DNA from: DATHZQ01 sp965216945
Lineage (GTDB): Bacteria; Actinomycetota; Acidimicrobiia; Spongiisociales; UBA5794
Length of the DNA: 64,000 nucleotides
Assembly: GCA_965216945.1 (NCBI GenBank)
Contig: CBDCGU010000003.1
Coordinates: forward strand, 2,356,001 to 2,420,000
Reading direction: 5' to 3'
Shown here in pieces: positions 8,479 to 17,168 of this stretch (the stretch's first letter is position 1; each line of letters begins with the position of its first letter). The translations under genes were made by a program, and so were the position numbers. The notes beneath the pieces are model-generated. The model had not been told where the DNA came from, ran no database searches, and saw only the letters and a list, made by a program, of their open reading frames with translations.

Positions 8479-9063
8479 ATGCAGTTCACGAAGGCGTTCT
8501 GGCCCGGACTGGAGGACGGCTCGATCACGATGACATTCCGGCGCTGGAAGCGGAGGCAGGTGGTCGCCGGCAATCGTTACCGCACGCCGGCCGGTCTCCT
8601 CGAGGTCGAAGCCGTGGACGTCGTCGACGTTGCCGACATCACAGATGCCGAGGCGCGGCAGTCCGGGTTCGGCGACGCCGCGTCGCTCGTCGCCGGCTTG
8701 CGGGGTCATGAGGAGTCGCCGCTGTACCGGGTGGCGTTCCATCGCGTGGAAGGGCCGGATCCCCGCGACGTGCTGGCGAACGACGCCGACCTCGATGCGG
8801 CCGCGGTGGCCGCGATCACCCGCCGTCTCGATCGTCTGGACGCTGCAGCGTCCGGCGGGCCGTGGACACGCCGCGTGCTGCGGCTCATCGCCGACCATCC
8901 GGGGCGGCGTGCGCCCGATCTGGCGGGAATGCTGGGCCGTGAGACACAGCCCTTCAAGCGGGACGTGCGCAAACTCAAGAATCTGGGGCTGACCCTCAGC
9001 CTGAAGACCGGATACCGGCTCTCGCCGCGGGGCCTCGCCTACCTACAGGCCGGCGTCGATTGA
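8479..9063 (+). CDS. ASCH/PUA-like domain protein with C-terminal winged helix
   Basis: The 194-residue product starts MQFTKAFWPGLEDGSITMTF and continues with the strand-rich layout of ASCH domains, which are putative RNA or modified-nucleotide binders (residues 1-95). Residues 120-194 look like a DNA-binding winged helix: WTRRVLRLIADHPGRRAPDLA, then FKRDVRKLKNLGLT and TGYRLSPRG. The longer upstream frame has no ribosome site. Its last 21 bases overlap the convergent permease gene. The role is unknown; a nucleotide-sensing regulator is possible. Confidence 0.75.
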   Translation: MQFTKAFWPGLEDGSITMTFRRWKRRQVVAGNRYRTPAGLLEVEAVDVVDVADITDAEARQSGFGDAASLVAGLRGHEESPLYRVAFHRVEGPDPRDVLANDADLDAAAVAAITRRLDRLDAAASGGPWTRRVLRLIADHPGRRAPDLAGMLGRETQPFKRDVRKLKNLGLTLSLKTGYRLSPRGLAYLQAGVD

Positions 9064-10128
9064 TTCATCGGTTGCACGACTGCTTGCGGACCTTTGCCGT
9101 TCGTTGCGGTCTGCATAGGTGCGGATCACCTGCTCCCGGAAGTGGAGCATCGAGATGAACCAGACGACGCACACGCCCACTGCAATGAGCGTCATCGTGA
9201 TGGCTGCCGGAGAGAACGGCACGAGGATCAGTGTCGTCACCAGTTCGAGGCCGATGAGGAACAGCAGCAGCCCGATGATGTGGTCACGGCGGGCTCGAGA
9301 GGCGACGTAGGCTCCGAGCGGCGCACCCAGGATGACGATCGGCACGGCGACCATCCAATACTCGAACGCGATGCCGATGTCCTGCTTGATGAGCAGGTGC
9401 AAGGCGAAGCCAACCACCGAGTTGATGCCCATGATGATCACCGTGCTCGGTGTCGACACCTTCTCGTTGATCCCCAACGCAAGGGTGAGGACGATGAAAG
9501 TCAGCATGTCGATGCCCGAGCCGGTGTTCGCCGCAAACGTTCCGCCGACGACGCCGATCGCGACGAAGGTCAGCTGGCTCTTGGCGCCCCAGATCGGCAC
9601 TCGATCGAGCGGCTGCCACTTCAACACCCAGCGGGAGATGGCGAGCGCCACACCGAACACGGTGGCGACGAAGGTGAAGAGGATCTTCGAGTAGGGGCTG
9701 CCGACGCTCAACCAGAAGGTACCCAAGATCTGACCGGCGACTCCACCGAGAGAGACCCAGAAGATGACCCGAGGCAGGATCGGGATGCGACGCACGACGA
9801 TGACGAGCCCGGCCATCGTCATGCCGACGGCCTGGATCATGAGCCCGAAGGTCGCGGCAGTCGATGGCTCGATGTGCAGCACCTTGGTGAACACAGGGAA
9901 GGCAACGGCGGCTCCGCCCTCCGCCGTGGCTCCCGCCACGAACGACCCGAGGGCCATCGTGAACGACACGGGCCAGTGTTCGCTGAAGAAATGCCACGAG
10001 TTGGTGACCACCATGTAGGTGAGCCACAGGCCATACACGACGGCGAGGGCGATCGGGTACGCAAGCCGCCGAGCGGCCGAAGCTCGCCCCGAAGGTGCCA
10101 GCTCGTTGAGTCGCTCGGCGGTTTGCAT
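9043..10128 (-). CDS. TauE/SafE family membrane permease
   Basis: An integral membrane protein of about 361 residues with at least eight hydrophobic segments. It shows the TauE/SafE pattern of two repeated halves: FVAGATAEGGAAVAFPVF early and IGVVGGTFAANTGSGIDML in the second half. Members export organosulfonates or sulfite, or take up small anions; the substrate here cannot be read. The ATG at 10128 is preceded by GGGGAAGG six bases upstream, so the upstream extension is rejected. It is divergent from a histidine kinase gene. Confidence 0.85.
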   Translation of the reverse strand: MQTAERLNELAPSGRASAARRLAYPIALAVVYGLWLTYMVVTNSWHFFSEHWPVSFTMALGSFVAGATAEGGAAVAFPVFTKVLHIEPSTAATFGLMIQAVGMTMAGLVIVVRRIPILPRVIFWVSLGGVAGQILGTFWLSVGSPYSKILFTFVATVFGVALAISRWVLKWQPLDRVPIWGAKSQLTFVAIGVVGGTFAANTGSGIDMLTFIVLTLALGINEKVSTPSTVIIMGINSVVGFALHLLIKQDIGIAFEYWMVAVPIVILGAPLGAYVASRARRDHIIGLLLFLIGLELVTTLILVPFSPAAITMTLIAVGVCVVWFISMLHFREQVIRTYADRNERQRSASSRATDESIDAGL

Positions 10129-10268
10129 TGCCTTCCCCCCAAGGAATATCCCCACAGCAGTGTTCACTGCGCTGCCAGGATGTCATCTGCGATGCCGCCG
10201 GGCAATCGGGTGTCCCCGCCAGGCGCATGAGGTGTTGCCGTCACAGCGAGCCGGTAGCCTCGCGGTCC

Positions 10269-11246
10269 ATGGCCGAGCGCGACTGGCGTGTCTTCCCCGA
10301 GGAGAACCCGAACCTCGTCATCGAATCCGATGCGCGGGGCGTGGTGCGGTATGCCAATCCCGAGGCGCTGGCACGATTCCCGGACATCGTGGAGGCGGGC
10401 TGGCGGCACCCGTTGTTGCTGGGCATTCACGAGATCATCGGCGGGTTCGCCACCGGCCGCGACGAGTACGTGTCCCGCGAGGTGCACATCGATGATGCCG
10501 TGTTCGAACAGAAGGTCTGCTTCTCCGTCGAGGACGGGGAAACGCTCATCCGGGTCTACGCCCACGACGTCACGGCGCTGGCACATGCCGAGATGCAGAT
10601 GCACGAGCTGGCGCAGCGCGTGGTGTACGCCCAGGAGGAGGAGCGCCACAGGGTGTCCCGCGAGCTCCACGACGAGGCAGGTCAGGCGCTCGCCGCCCTC
10701 AAGATCAGCTTGCAGCTCATGCGGGACGACGTCGCCACCGATTCGGCAGGGTTGGCGTCCGGGCTCGACGATGCCGTTGCTCTCGTGGAGTCGACTCGCG
10801 ACCAGATACGCCTCATCGCCCGCGATCTCCGGCCGCCGTCGCTCGACGGGCTCGGTCTCGGCATGGCGCTCGAGGGCTTCTGCAACGATTTTGCCAAACG
10901 GACCAACCTCGCCATCCGCTACTCGAGCAGCGGCGATGTCACTGCTCCCGACGCTGTCGAGATGTGTCTGTACCGGCTCCTTCAGGAAGGCCTGTCCAAC
11001 GTCGCGGTCCACGCGGCAGCGTCCCGTGTCGATGTCGCCCTCGAGCGGGACGGTGCCGTGATCCGGCTTTCGATCGTCGATGACGGCGCCGGCTTCGAGC
11101 CGGCCGCGGTGGCGGGACGGTCGCCGGAGTCGGGGCTGGGGCTCGCCGGTATGAGGGAGCGGATCGAGCTGCTGGACGGTGTACTCGTCATCGAGTCGGC
11201 ATCGGGCCGGGGGACATCCATCACGGCGGAGTTGCCGGTTCGATGA
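10269..11246 (+). CDS. NarL/LuxR-type sensor histidine kinase (cytosolic)
   Basis: A 325-residue kinase of the HisKA_3 class. The N-terminal ~110 residues look PAS-like (NLVIESDARGVVRYANPEAL), with no membrane span, suggesting an intracellular sensor. The phospho-acceptor His lies in EEERHRVSRELHDEAGQALA. The ATPase domain has LSNVAVHA (N-box), IVDDGAGF (G1) and GLGLAGMRERIELL (G2). It overlaps the response-regulator gene by ATGA, so they form a translationally coupled pair. The signal is unknown. Confidence 0.92.
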   Translation: MAERDWRVFPEENPNLVIESDARGVVRYANPEALARFPDIVEAGWRHPLLLGIHEIIGGFATGRDEYVSREVHIDDAVFEQKVCFSVEDGETLIRVYAHDVTALAHAEMQMHELAQRVVYAQEEERHRVSRELHDEAGQALAALKISLQLMRDDVATDSAGLASGLDDAVALVESTRDQIRLIARDLRPPSLDGLGLGMALEGFCNDFAKRTNLAIRYSSSGDVTAPDAVEMCLYRLLQEGLSNVAVHAAASRVDVALERDGAVIRLSIVDDGAGFEPAAVAGRSPESGLGLAGMRERIELLDGVLVIESASGRGTSITAELPVR

Positions 11247-11878
11247 TCCGTGTTGCCATCGCAGACGATCACGAGCTCGTCCGCCAGGGGATCAGGGCGC
11301 TGCTGGAGCGCGCCGATGACATGGAGGTGGTTGGCGAGGCGGGCGACGGTGACGCCGCGCTCGCCCTCGCGGTCGACGTCGAACCCGACGTGTTCGTGCT
11401 CGACGTGTCGATGCCGGGCATCAACGGCGTACAAGTAGCCGAGCGGCTCTCGGAGGGCGAGCCCCCCATCGCCGTCGTCATGCTGTCGATGCACAGCGAT
11501 GCAGCCCTCGTGCGGCGCGCCGTCGATGCGGGAGCCCGCGCCTACGTGCTGAAGGGCTCGATCGTCGACGATCTGCTCCTGGCGATTCGAGTTGCCGCCA
11601 AGGGCGGCACGTATCTCGCTCCGGACGCCGGTCTCGACGGTGCGGGTGCAGATGGTGCCGATACCACCACCGGCGAGCCTCTCACCGAGCGGGAGCGAGA
11701 GGTGCTCGAGTTGATCGGGGAAGGTCTCACCAACCGTGCCATCGGTTCCCGGCTCGGGATCAGCGTGAAGACCGTGGAGAGGCATCGCACCAACGTGATG
11801 GCGAAGCTGGATGCCCACAGTGTCGTTGAGCTGATCCGCACCGCCTTCCAGCGCGGCTACCTCAGCATCGACGAGTGA
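11243..11878 (+). CDS. NarL/LuxR-family response regulator
   Basis: A 211-residue response regulator. The receiver domain (1-120) has the acidic pair ADDHE, phosphorylatable Asp in VFVLDVSMPG and Lys in AYVLKGS. The C-terminal LuxR-type helix-turn-helix reads LTEREREVLELIGEGLTNR, then ISVKTVERHRTN. It is the cognate partner of the kinase at 10269-11246; start and stop overlap by four bases. Targets are unknown. A candidate is the divergent TauE/SafE permease, by position only. Confidence 0.95.
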   Translation: MIRVAIADDHELVRQGIRALLERADDMEVVGEAGDGDAALALAVDVEPDVFVLDVSMPGINGVQVAERLSEGEPPIAVVMLSMHSDAALVRRAVDAGARAYVLKGSIVDDLLLAIRVAAKGGTYLAPDAGLDGAGADGADTTTGEPLTEREREVLELIGEGLTNRAIGSRLGISVKTVERHRTNVMAKLDAHSVVELIRTAFQRGYLSIDE

Positions 11879-11930
11879 GGCCATCGGGGATGCGCCCTAC
11901 CGTCCGTTGCCCAGGTCATGCGGCGTGGCG

Positions 11931-12716
11931 TCAGCTCGCCATCGCCACGGGGCGGCACACCTTGCAGGGTTGGTACCCGTCGGATTCGGCGTCGCTCCGT
12001 GAGCGGAACTCGATCCGGTTCTCCGGGTAGATCCGCCTGGCGTGGCGGCATGTCGGGTGGCAGAACTCACGGCCGTTGCGGCTCCCGACAAAGCGCACGC
12101 CGCGATCGGCCATCGCCTCCACGGCGTCGAGATCCAGTCCCTCGTGGGCGAGCAGCCCGCGCTTCATCGTCTGGCCGTATGCGTACTCACCCAGATGGCC
12201 GTCGCTCTTGCCGACCCGGTGGCAGGGGATGAGCACGGGCACCGGATTCCTGTTGAGGGCAGTGCCGACGGCCCGCACGGCGCCGGGCCTGCCGATCTCC
12301 TTGGCGACCCAGCCATAGGGGCGAGTCTCCCCGGGCGGGATCTCGGCCGTCTTGCGCAGCACCGCCTGCTGGAACTCGGTCAGCGAGCCGAGGTCGACCG
12401 GGAGCCGACCCAGCCTCCCCGTCTCGATCGCCTTGGCGACTTGTGTCGCCAAACGGGTCGGGAGCTCCGCCACCTCGACGACCTCGCGGTCGCCGTGACG
12501 GGTCAGGTAGTCGTCCCACCGCTCGGCAGGGGCGCAGCCAGTCACTCCCCGGTCGTTGAACACGACGCACAAAGGGCCAATCGGGCCACCGATCACGGTC
12601 ATTCGGTCGGCCACACCGGCGGCGACGAGGATGCGGCCGGCCAGGCCGGCGGGCGGATCGGTAGCGAGGCCGGCGAGGGCTCGCTCGACATCGGCTGCGG
12701 TGCTGGTGTCGTTCAC
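11931..12716 (-). CDS. O6-alkylguanine-DNA alkyltransferase fused to Ada zinc-binding domain
   Basis: A DNA repair protein of 261 residues. The transferase domain holds the acceptor Cys in VLIPCHRVG and the DNA-binding RAVGTALNRNP. The C-terminal ~55 residues are an Ada-type zinc domain with four Cys (CHPTC, then CKVC), the unit that in E. coli Ada takes methyl groups from phosphotriesters. In Ada this domain is N-terminal and followed by an AraC-type helix-turn-helix; here the order is reversed and the helix-turn-helix is missing. The GTG start overlaps the sigma-factor stop (GTGA) with AGGAG upstream, so the two are coupled. Confidence 0.9.
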   Translation of the reverse strand: MNDTSTAADVERALAGLATDPPAGLAGRILVAAGVADRMTVIGGPIGPLCVVFNDRGVTGCAPAERWDDYLTRHGDREVVEVAELPTRLATQVAKAIETGRLGRLPVDLGSLTEFQQAVLRKTAEIPPGETRPYGWVAKEIGRPGAVRAVGTALNRNPVPVLIPCHRVGKSDGHLGEYAYGQTMKRGLLAHEGLDLDAVEAMADRGVRFVGSRNGREFCHPTCRHARRIYPENRIEFRSRSDAESDGYQPCKVCRPVAMAS

Positions 12717-13273
12717 GTCAAAGCTCCTTCCTTCGTGAGCGCCGAGCGGAGGCGCTCGATGCCGCGATGGACGTCCGACTTCACGGTGCCGGCGGGCCGA
12801 TCCAGCGCTTCGGCGACCTCCTCGTAGGTCAGGCCGACGACGTGGCGAAGCACCACGGCGTCTCGCATCGGCTCGGGCAATGCCGCAAGGCGGCGCTGCC
12901 AGCCGTCGTCGACCGCATCGAGGGCGAGCTGCTCGGTCGAGGCGGCGTCGGCGATCTCGGCATGCCGCTCGAGCGGCGCCGTTTGTGGCCGCCGGCTCCG
13001 GGTGCGCGCCCGGTTGCGGCAGAGGTTCAGTGCGATCGTCCACAGCCACGGGCGGAGCCGGAGCGACCTCACCTGGTCCGCCGGATAGCGCTCCAGGGCC
13101 CGGTACGCACGGACGAAAGCGTCCTGGGTCACCTCCTCGGCATCCTGACGGCTCCCGGTGAGCCGCAGCGCCCCGGAGAACACCGGCCCATGAAGCGTTC
13201 GTACGAACTCGGGAAAGGCGCGATCACGGTCGGCGGCGAGCCGCTCCGCAAGTGTGTCCAGATCGATGGTCAT
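12713..13273 (-). CDS. ECF RNA polymerase sigma factor
   Basis: A 186-residue sigma-70 family protein. Region 2 includes SRQDAEEVTQDAFVRAYRAL and LRPWLWTIALNLCRNRAR. Region 4 includes LPEPMRDAVVLRHVVGLTYE and the helix-turn-helix EALDRPAGTVKSDVHRGIERL. Its stop overlaps the start of the MGMT-Ada gene, so transcription and repair functions are coupled; an alkylation-stress sigma factor is the natural inference. No anti-sigma gene is adjacent, so control may be by expression or by a partner elsewhere. Confidence 0.92.
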   Translation of the reverse strand: MTIDLDTLAERLAADRDRAFPEFVRTLHGPVFSGALRLTGSRQDAEEVTQDAFVRAYRALERYPADQVRSLRLRPWLWTIALNLCRNRARTRSRRPQTAPLERHAEIADAASTEQLALDAVDDGWQRRLAALPEPMRDAVVLRHVVGLTYEEVAEALDRPAGTVKSDVHRGIERLRSALTKEGALT

Positions 13274-13336
13274 TCCGGCCGTGTCCGTCGACGGTTCATG
13301 TCTAACAGAACCCCGCGACGTGGCAGCCGGTTGCAG

Positions 13337-15028
13337 CTATTCGGTCTCGGCAAGCACGAAGCGGCGGACGAGATCCAGCCCGAGCGGTCCGACCTCCAGC
13401 AGCCGCCGGTGAAACGCCTTCTCGTCGAACTCGGTGCGACGGCGGACCTTCATCTCCTGCCGCAACTCGAGGATCGTGCGCTCGCCGACCTTGTAGGAGA
13501 TGGCCTGTCCGGGCCAACCGAGGTAGCGGTTCATCTCGCTGCGGGCGTTGGCGTTCTCGAGCGTTGCAAAGGTCTCGAGCATCTCGACTCCGATGTCGTA
13601 CGACCACGCCTCGCCGGGGTGGAACGGCTGGTCGTCGGGGATGGGAAGCTCGAGGTGCGAGCCGATGTCGATCACGACGCGGCATGCGCGGAGCATCTGA
13701 GCGGCGAGGAAACCGAAGACATAGTCGGGGCTGTCGAGATAACCGAGCTCGTCCATGAGTCGCTCGGCATACAGCGCCCACCCCTCGCCGCTTCCCGGCA
13801 TCCACGTCCAGAGCCGGTGGATCCTGCTGAGCCGGTCGGCGAGCGATACTTGGATCCCAACCTGCAGATGATGCCCGGGGAACCCTTCGTGGTACGCCGT
13901 GGACACCTCGTCGTACAGCGCCACAGGCTTGGTTCGGTCGATTGACCACCACACCGACCCCGGCCGGGTGAAGTCTTCGCTGGGCCCGACGTAATAGGCA
14001 CCGAGCGGTCCTCCCGGGGGCGCCAGCTTGACGTCACATTGGCGGACCTGAGCGGGGACCTCGAAGTGGGAGTCGGCGAGCCTGTCGAGTGCCTCGTTGA
14101 TCCGCGCAGCGAGGAAATCCACGAGCTCGTCGGGCGTCGCAGCCGCTCGGTCCCGGTCGGTCTTGAGGATGTGCAAGGCGGCGTCGATGCTCTCGCCGGG
14201 TGCGATCTGCTGGGCAACGTCCTCCATGCGCTTGCGCAGAGCCGCCACCTGCGACCAGCCCCACGTATACGTCTCTTCGAGGTCGAGTTCGGTGCCGAGC
14301 ATGCGTTGTGCGTTCCATGCGTAGCGCTCGCGTCCCACCGCATCCTTGGTGGGGGCGCTCCCCGTGTAGGTCTCGCGGAGATACTCGGCCAGGCTGTCGT
14401 AGGCATCGCGGGCGCGGTCCACGGCCGTGACGAGGCGCCGGCGCAGGGCGGCGTCGTCGAGTCCGCTCTCGTCATATTCCATCGACAACATCCGGAAATA
14501 CGACTCGTCGCCGGCATTGACCTCGGCTTGCCGGACCGCCTCCTCGACCTGGCGGATGGGAACCGTCATACCCTCGGTCCGTCCGTGCTCCAGCGAGGCG
14601 ATGTACCCGTCGACGGCCTCGTCGAGCCCTTCCAGCCGCAGCGCCACGTTCGTCCAGCCCTCGGCTGTGTCCTTCTTCATGTGGTCGAAGGTCTCGCGTA
14701 GTTGCTGAACCGGCGAAGCGCTCGAGTTGAGATTGCGCAGATGGGCGCCGTGAGCGAACCAGTCGAGCTGCCGCTCCAGCTCGTCCTTGGCCACCTCGAT
14801 GGCCAGACCCTCCCAGCGATTGGTCGGGGGCGGCACGGCCTCGACACGCAGCTGCATCGAACGGAGGCGAGCCACTGCCGTCTCTGCGCCCTCGGGGGAC
14901 AGGTCGGACCACCGGTCGTCGTGACCGGTCACACCGAGGTACGTTGCCTCGTCGGGGAACAGCTCGCACAGCTCGTCGACGAGCCGGTGGCTCAGCGCAA
15001 AGATCGGATGGGTTTGCTCGAACGTCAT
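13337..15028 (-). CDS. DUF885 family metallopeptidase-like protein
   Basis: A 563-residue DUF885 protein, predicted gluzincin-type peptidase. The zinc motif is AYHEGFPGHHLQ (an HExxH variant), followed by GSGEGWALYAERLMDELG, which supplies the third ligand. The end GWPGQAISYKVGERTI is typical of the family. No signal peptide is evident in the N-terminus (MTFEQTHPIFALSHRL), so it is probably cytoplasmic. The ATG at 15028 has GGAG nine bases upstream. It stands 61 bp downstream of the DUF427 gene on the same strand. Confidence 0.85.
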   Translation of the reverse strand: MTFEQTHPIFALSHRLVDELCELFPDEATYLGVTGHDDRWSDLSPEGAETAVARLRSMQLRVEAVPPPTNRWEGLAIEVAKDELERQLDWFAHGAHLRNLNSSASPVQQLRETFDHMKKDTAEGWTNVALRLEGLDEAVDGYIASLEHGRTEGMTVPIRQVEEAVRQAEVNAGDESYFRMLSMEYDESGLDDAALRRRLVTAVDRARDAYDSLAEYLRETYTGSAPTKDAVGRERYAWNAQRMLGTELDLEETYTWGWSQVAALRKRMEDVAQQIAPGESIDAALHILKTDRDRAAATPDELVDFLAARINEALDRLADSHFEVPAQVRQCDVKLAPPGGPLGAYYVGPSEDFTRPGSVWWSIDRTKPVALYDEVSTAYHEGFPGHHLQVGIQVSLADRLSRIHRLWTWMPGSGEGWALYAERLMDELGYLDSPDYVFGFLAAQMLRACRVVIDIGSHLELPIPDDQPFHPGEAWSYDIGVEMLETFATLENANARSEMNRYLGWPGQAISYKVGERTILELRQEMKVRRRTEFDEKAFHRRLLEVGPLGLDLVRRFVLAETE

Positions 15029-15089
15029 TGATTCTCCGCCGAGGGGCCAGCGGAGGGTAGCGCTCTCGACGCTGGGCGCCGTTGCCGGA

Positions 15090-15842
15090 TCAGCTGAAGA
15101 CGGTCTTCGGCTTGGCCTCCAGCTCGCCATCGACCTTGATGTCGACCTTCTCGTTGTAGAAGGCGACCATGCCGGTGATGTCGGCGCTCTCCTTCACGGG
15201 CGACGGGTACCACCAGACGATGTTCTCGGCGGTCTCGTCGCCGGTGTTGACCGAGTAGTAGCTCGCCGTGCCCTTGTAAGGGCATTCGGTGTGGAGATCC
15301 GTCGCCTCCAGCAGGTCCATCCGCACATCCGTCTTCGGCAGGTAGTAGCGGGCGGGAAGCCCGGTCTCGAACAGGATGCGAGGGCGCACGGAATCGGCAA
15401 CCTTTTCGCCCCCGACGAACACCTCGATGCGGCGGCTGCTCTGCAAGACGTCGATCCGGGTGTACGGATCGCGGGCATGGACGAACACCTGCTCGTCCTC
15501 CTCGAACCACTCGTCCATCGCATCCCAGACGAAGGCGTAATGCCCGTCGATGTCCTCGATGGGAGAGCCGGCATAGTGGAGGGCGGCCTGCGCAGCCGTG
15601 CCGCGTGCCGTCTTGACGTCGTAGAGCTCGGCGTCACCCCGGCTGGGCGACCGCTTCGTCTCTCCGGCGGCAACGAGAAGGTCGGTGCGCACGTCGTCCG
15701 CGGGGAAGTAGTACGTCGGGTACCAGGGCTTCTCCCACACGAGTTTCACGTTGCGCGAATCGGCGATGACCTCGCCGCCCGAGTACACGCGAACTCGCTT
15801 CTGACCATTCTCGACGCGAACCCGACCCCTGCTGCTTGCCAT
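15090..15842 (-). CDS. Tandem DUF427 domain protein
   Basis: A 250-residue protein made of two DUF427 units. The first spans about 10-115 (RVRVYSGGEVIADS, then YYFPADDV) and the second about 135-245 (IEVFVGGEKVADS, RYYLPKTDVRMDLL, CPYKGTASYYSV). Function is unknown; the fold is small and beta-rich. The ATG at 15842 has GGAG six bases upstream, which favours it over the ATG at 15854. It is divergent from serA with about 118 bp between the starts. Confidence 0.85.
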   Translation of the reverse strand: MASSRGRVRVENGQKRVRVYSGGEVIADSRNVKLVWEKPWYPTYYFPADDVRTDLLVAAGETKRSPSRGDAELYDVKTARGTAAQAALHYAGSPIEDIDGHYAFVWDAMDEWFEEDEQVFVHARDPYTRIDVLQSSRRIEVFVGGEKVADSVRPRILFETGLPARYYLPKTDVRMDLLEATDLHTECPYKGTASYYSVNTGDETAENIVWWYPSPVKESADITGMVAFYNEKVDIKVDGELEAKPKTVFS

Positions 15843-15960
15843 GGCGAACTCCATAGGTGCGATGCTGTGCTGCCGCAACCAACCAGCCTGGCCAGCCCGG
15901 CATTCCCCGGTTCGGGATACATCGCCACGTGTGAGAATGCCGGTCCTGAGGAGGCCCACC

Positions 15961-17166
15961 GTGAAGATCTTGATCGCAGACTCGTTCTCGCAGGACCATG
16001 TCGCCCGTCTGCAGTCCGCGGGGCACGACGTCCTGCTGGAGCCGGGCACGACGCGCGACGACCTCGAGGATGGCAGGCTGGAGGACTTCGATGTCCTGGT
16101 CGTGCGCTCGACCCGGGTCACGGCGGCGGCGCTCGAGAGCTCCGATCGCTTGGCGCTCGTCGTGCGAGCCGGAGCCGGCTACAACACGATCGACTGGAGT
16201 GCTGCGGCTGCTCGCAGCATCTACGTGGCCAATACTCCCGGACAGAACGCGGTGGCCGTAGCGGAGTTGACCATGGGCCTGATCACGGCGCTGGATCGGC
16301 GCATCCCCGACGCCGTCGCGGATCTGAGAGCCGGGCAATGGCGGAAGTCGACGTACGCCAAGGCGCGGGGACTGGCGGGTCGTCGCCTCGGCATCATCGG
16401 CATGGGTGCGATCGGGCTCGCCGTCGCTTCCCGAGCGCGCGCCATGCAGATGGATGTCATCGCGGTCGCCAAGGCTGACCGCAGCATCGCCACCCTCAAG
16501 GAGATGACGCGGCTCGGCTGCAGCGTCGTTGCCGATCTCCCGGCGCTCCTGGCCATGAGCGACGTCGTGACGATCCACGTTCCCGCCGACGAAGCGACGA
16601 GGGGGATGGTCGACGCCAAGTTCCTCGACCACATGAAGGATGGCGCCTACCTCGTCAACACGAGCCGCGGCGACATCGTCGACGAGATGGCCCTGCTCGC
16701 CGTGATCGACGAGAAACAGCTGCGAGTGGGGCTCGATGTCTACGCAGACGAGCCGGCAAGCGGCGAAGCCAGGTTCGCTTCGTCGCTGGCGCGACACCCG
16801 CGGGTGTACGGCACCCACCACATCGGGGCATCGACCGCACAGGCGCAGGCGGCCATTGCGGCGGCGGTGGTCGGGGTGATCGAGGACTTCGAGCAAGGCA
16901 TCGTGAGCAACTGCGTCAACCTCGGTGCCGGCGAGGGGACGGCGACGCTCACCGTCAGGCACTACAACCGCATCGGTGTGCTCGCCGACGTCCTCAACGA
17001 CCTTTCTTCGGCGGGTATCAACGTCGAGGCGATGGAGAACCGGGTGTTCTCCGGCGACGAGGCCGCGGTCGCGATCATCCACATCTCCGGCGAGGCGACT
17101 CAGCCCATCCTCGATGCCGTCGTCGAACACGATGCCGTCATCGCCGTCTCGGTCGTGGCACGTTGA
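15961..17166 (+). CDS. serA: D-3-phosphoglycerate dehydrogenase
   Basis: A 2-hydroxyacid dehydrogenase of 401 residues, first step of serine synthesis (3-phosphoglycerate to 3-phosphohydroxypyruvate, NAD). Visible are the NAD-binding IIGMGAIGLAVAS, active-site Arg in VNTSRGDIVDE, the Glu region DVYADEP, and the catalytic His in GTHHIGAS. The last ~80 residues (ATLTVRHYNRIGVLADVL) form a regulatory ACT domain. The GTG start follows GAGGAGG by six bases; an in-frame start at 15841 has no such site. It overlaps the DUF1015 frame. Confidence 0.9.
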   Translation: MKILIADSFSQDHVARLQSAGHDVLLEPGTTRDDLEDGRLEDFDVLVVRSTRVTAAALESSDRLALVVRAGAGYNTIDWSAAAARSIYVANTPGQNAVAVAELTMGLITALDRRIPDAVADLRAGQWRKSTYAKARGLAGRRLGIIGMGAIGLAVASRARAMQMDVIAVAKADRSIATLKEMTRLGCSVVADLPALLAMSDVVTIHVPADEATRGMVDAKFLDHMKDGAYLVNTSRGDIVDEMALLAVIDEKQLRVGLDVYADEPASGEARFASSLARHPRVYGTHHIGASTAQAQAAIAAAVVGVIEDFEQGIVSNCVNLGAGEGTATLTVRHYNRIGVLADVLNDLSSAGINVEAMENRVFSGDEAAVAIIHISGEATQPILDAVVEHDAVIAVSVVAR

Positions 17167-17168
17167 GC

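Noticed and set aside
11931..13049. 372-aa version of the MGMT-Ada protein
   Set aside because: The upstream extension overlaps the sigma-factor gene in another frame and is Arg/Pro-rich shadow; the GTG at 12716 has a proper ribosome site.
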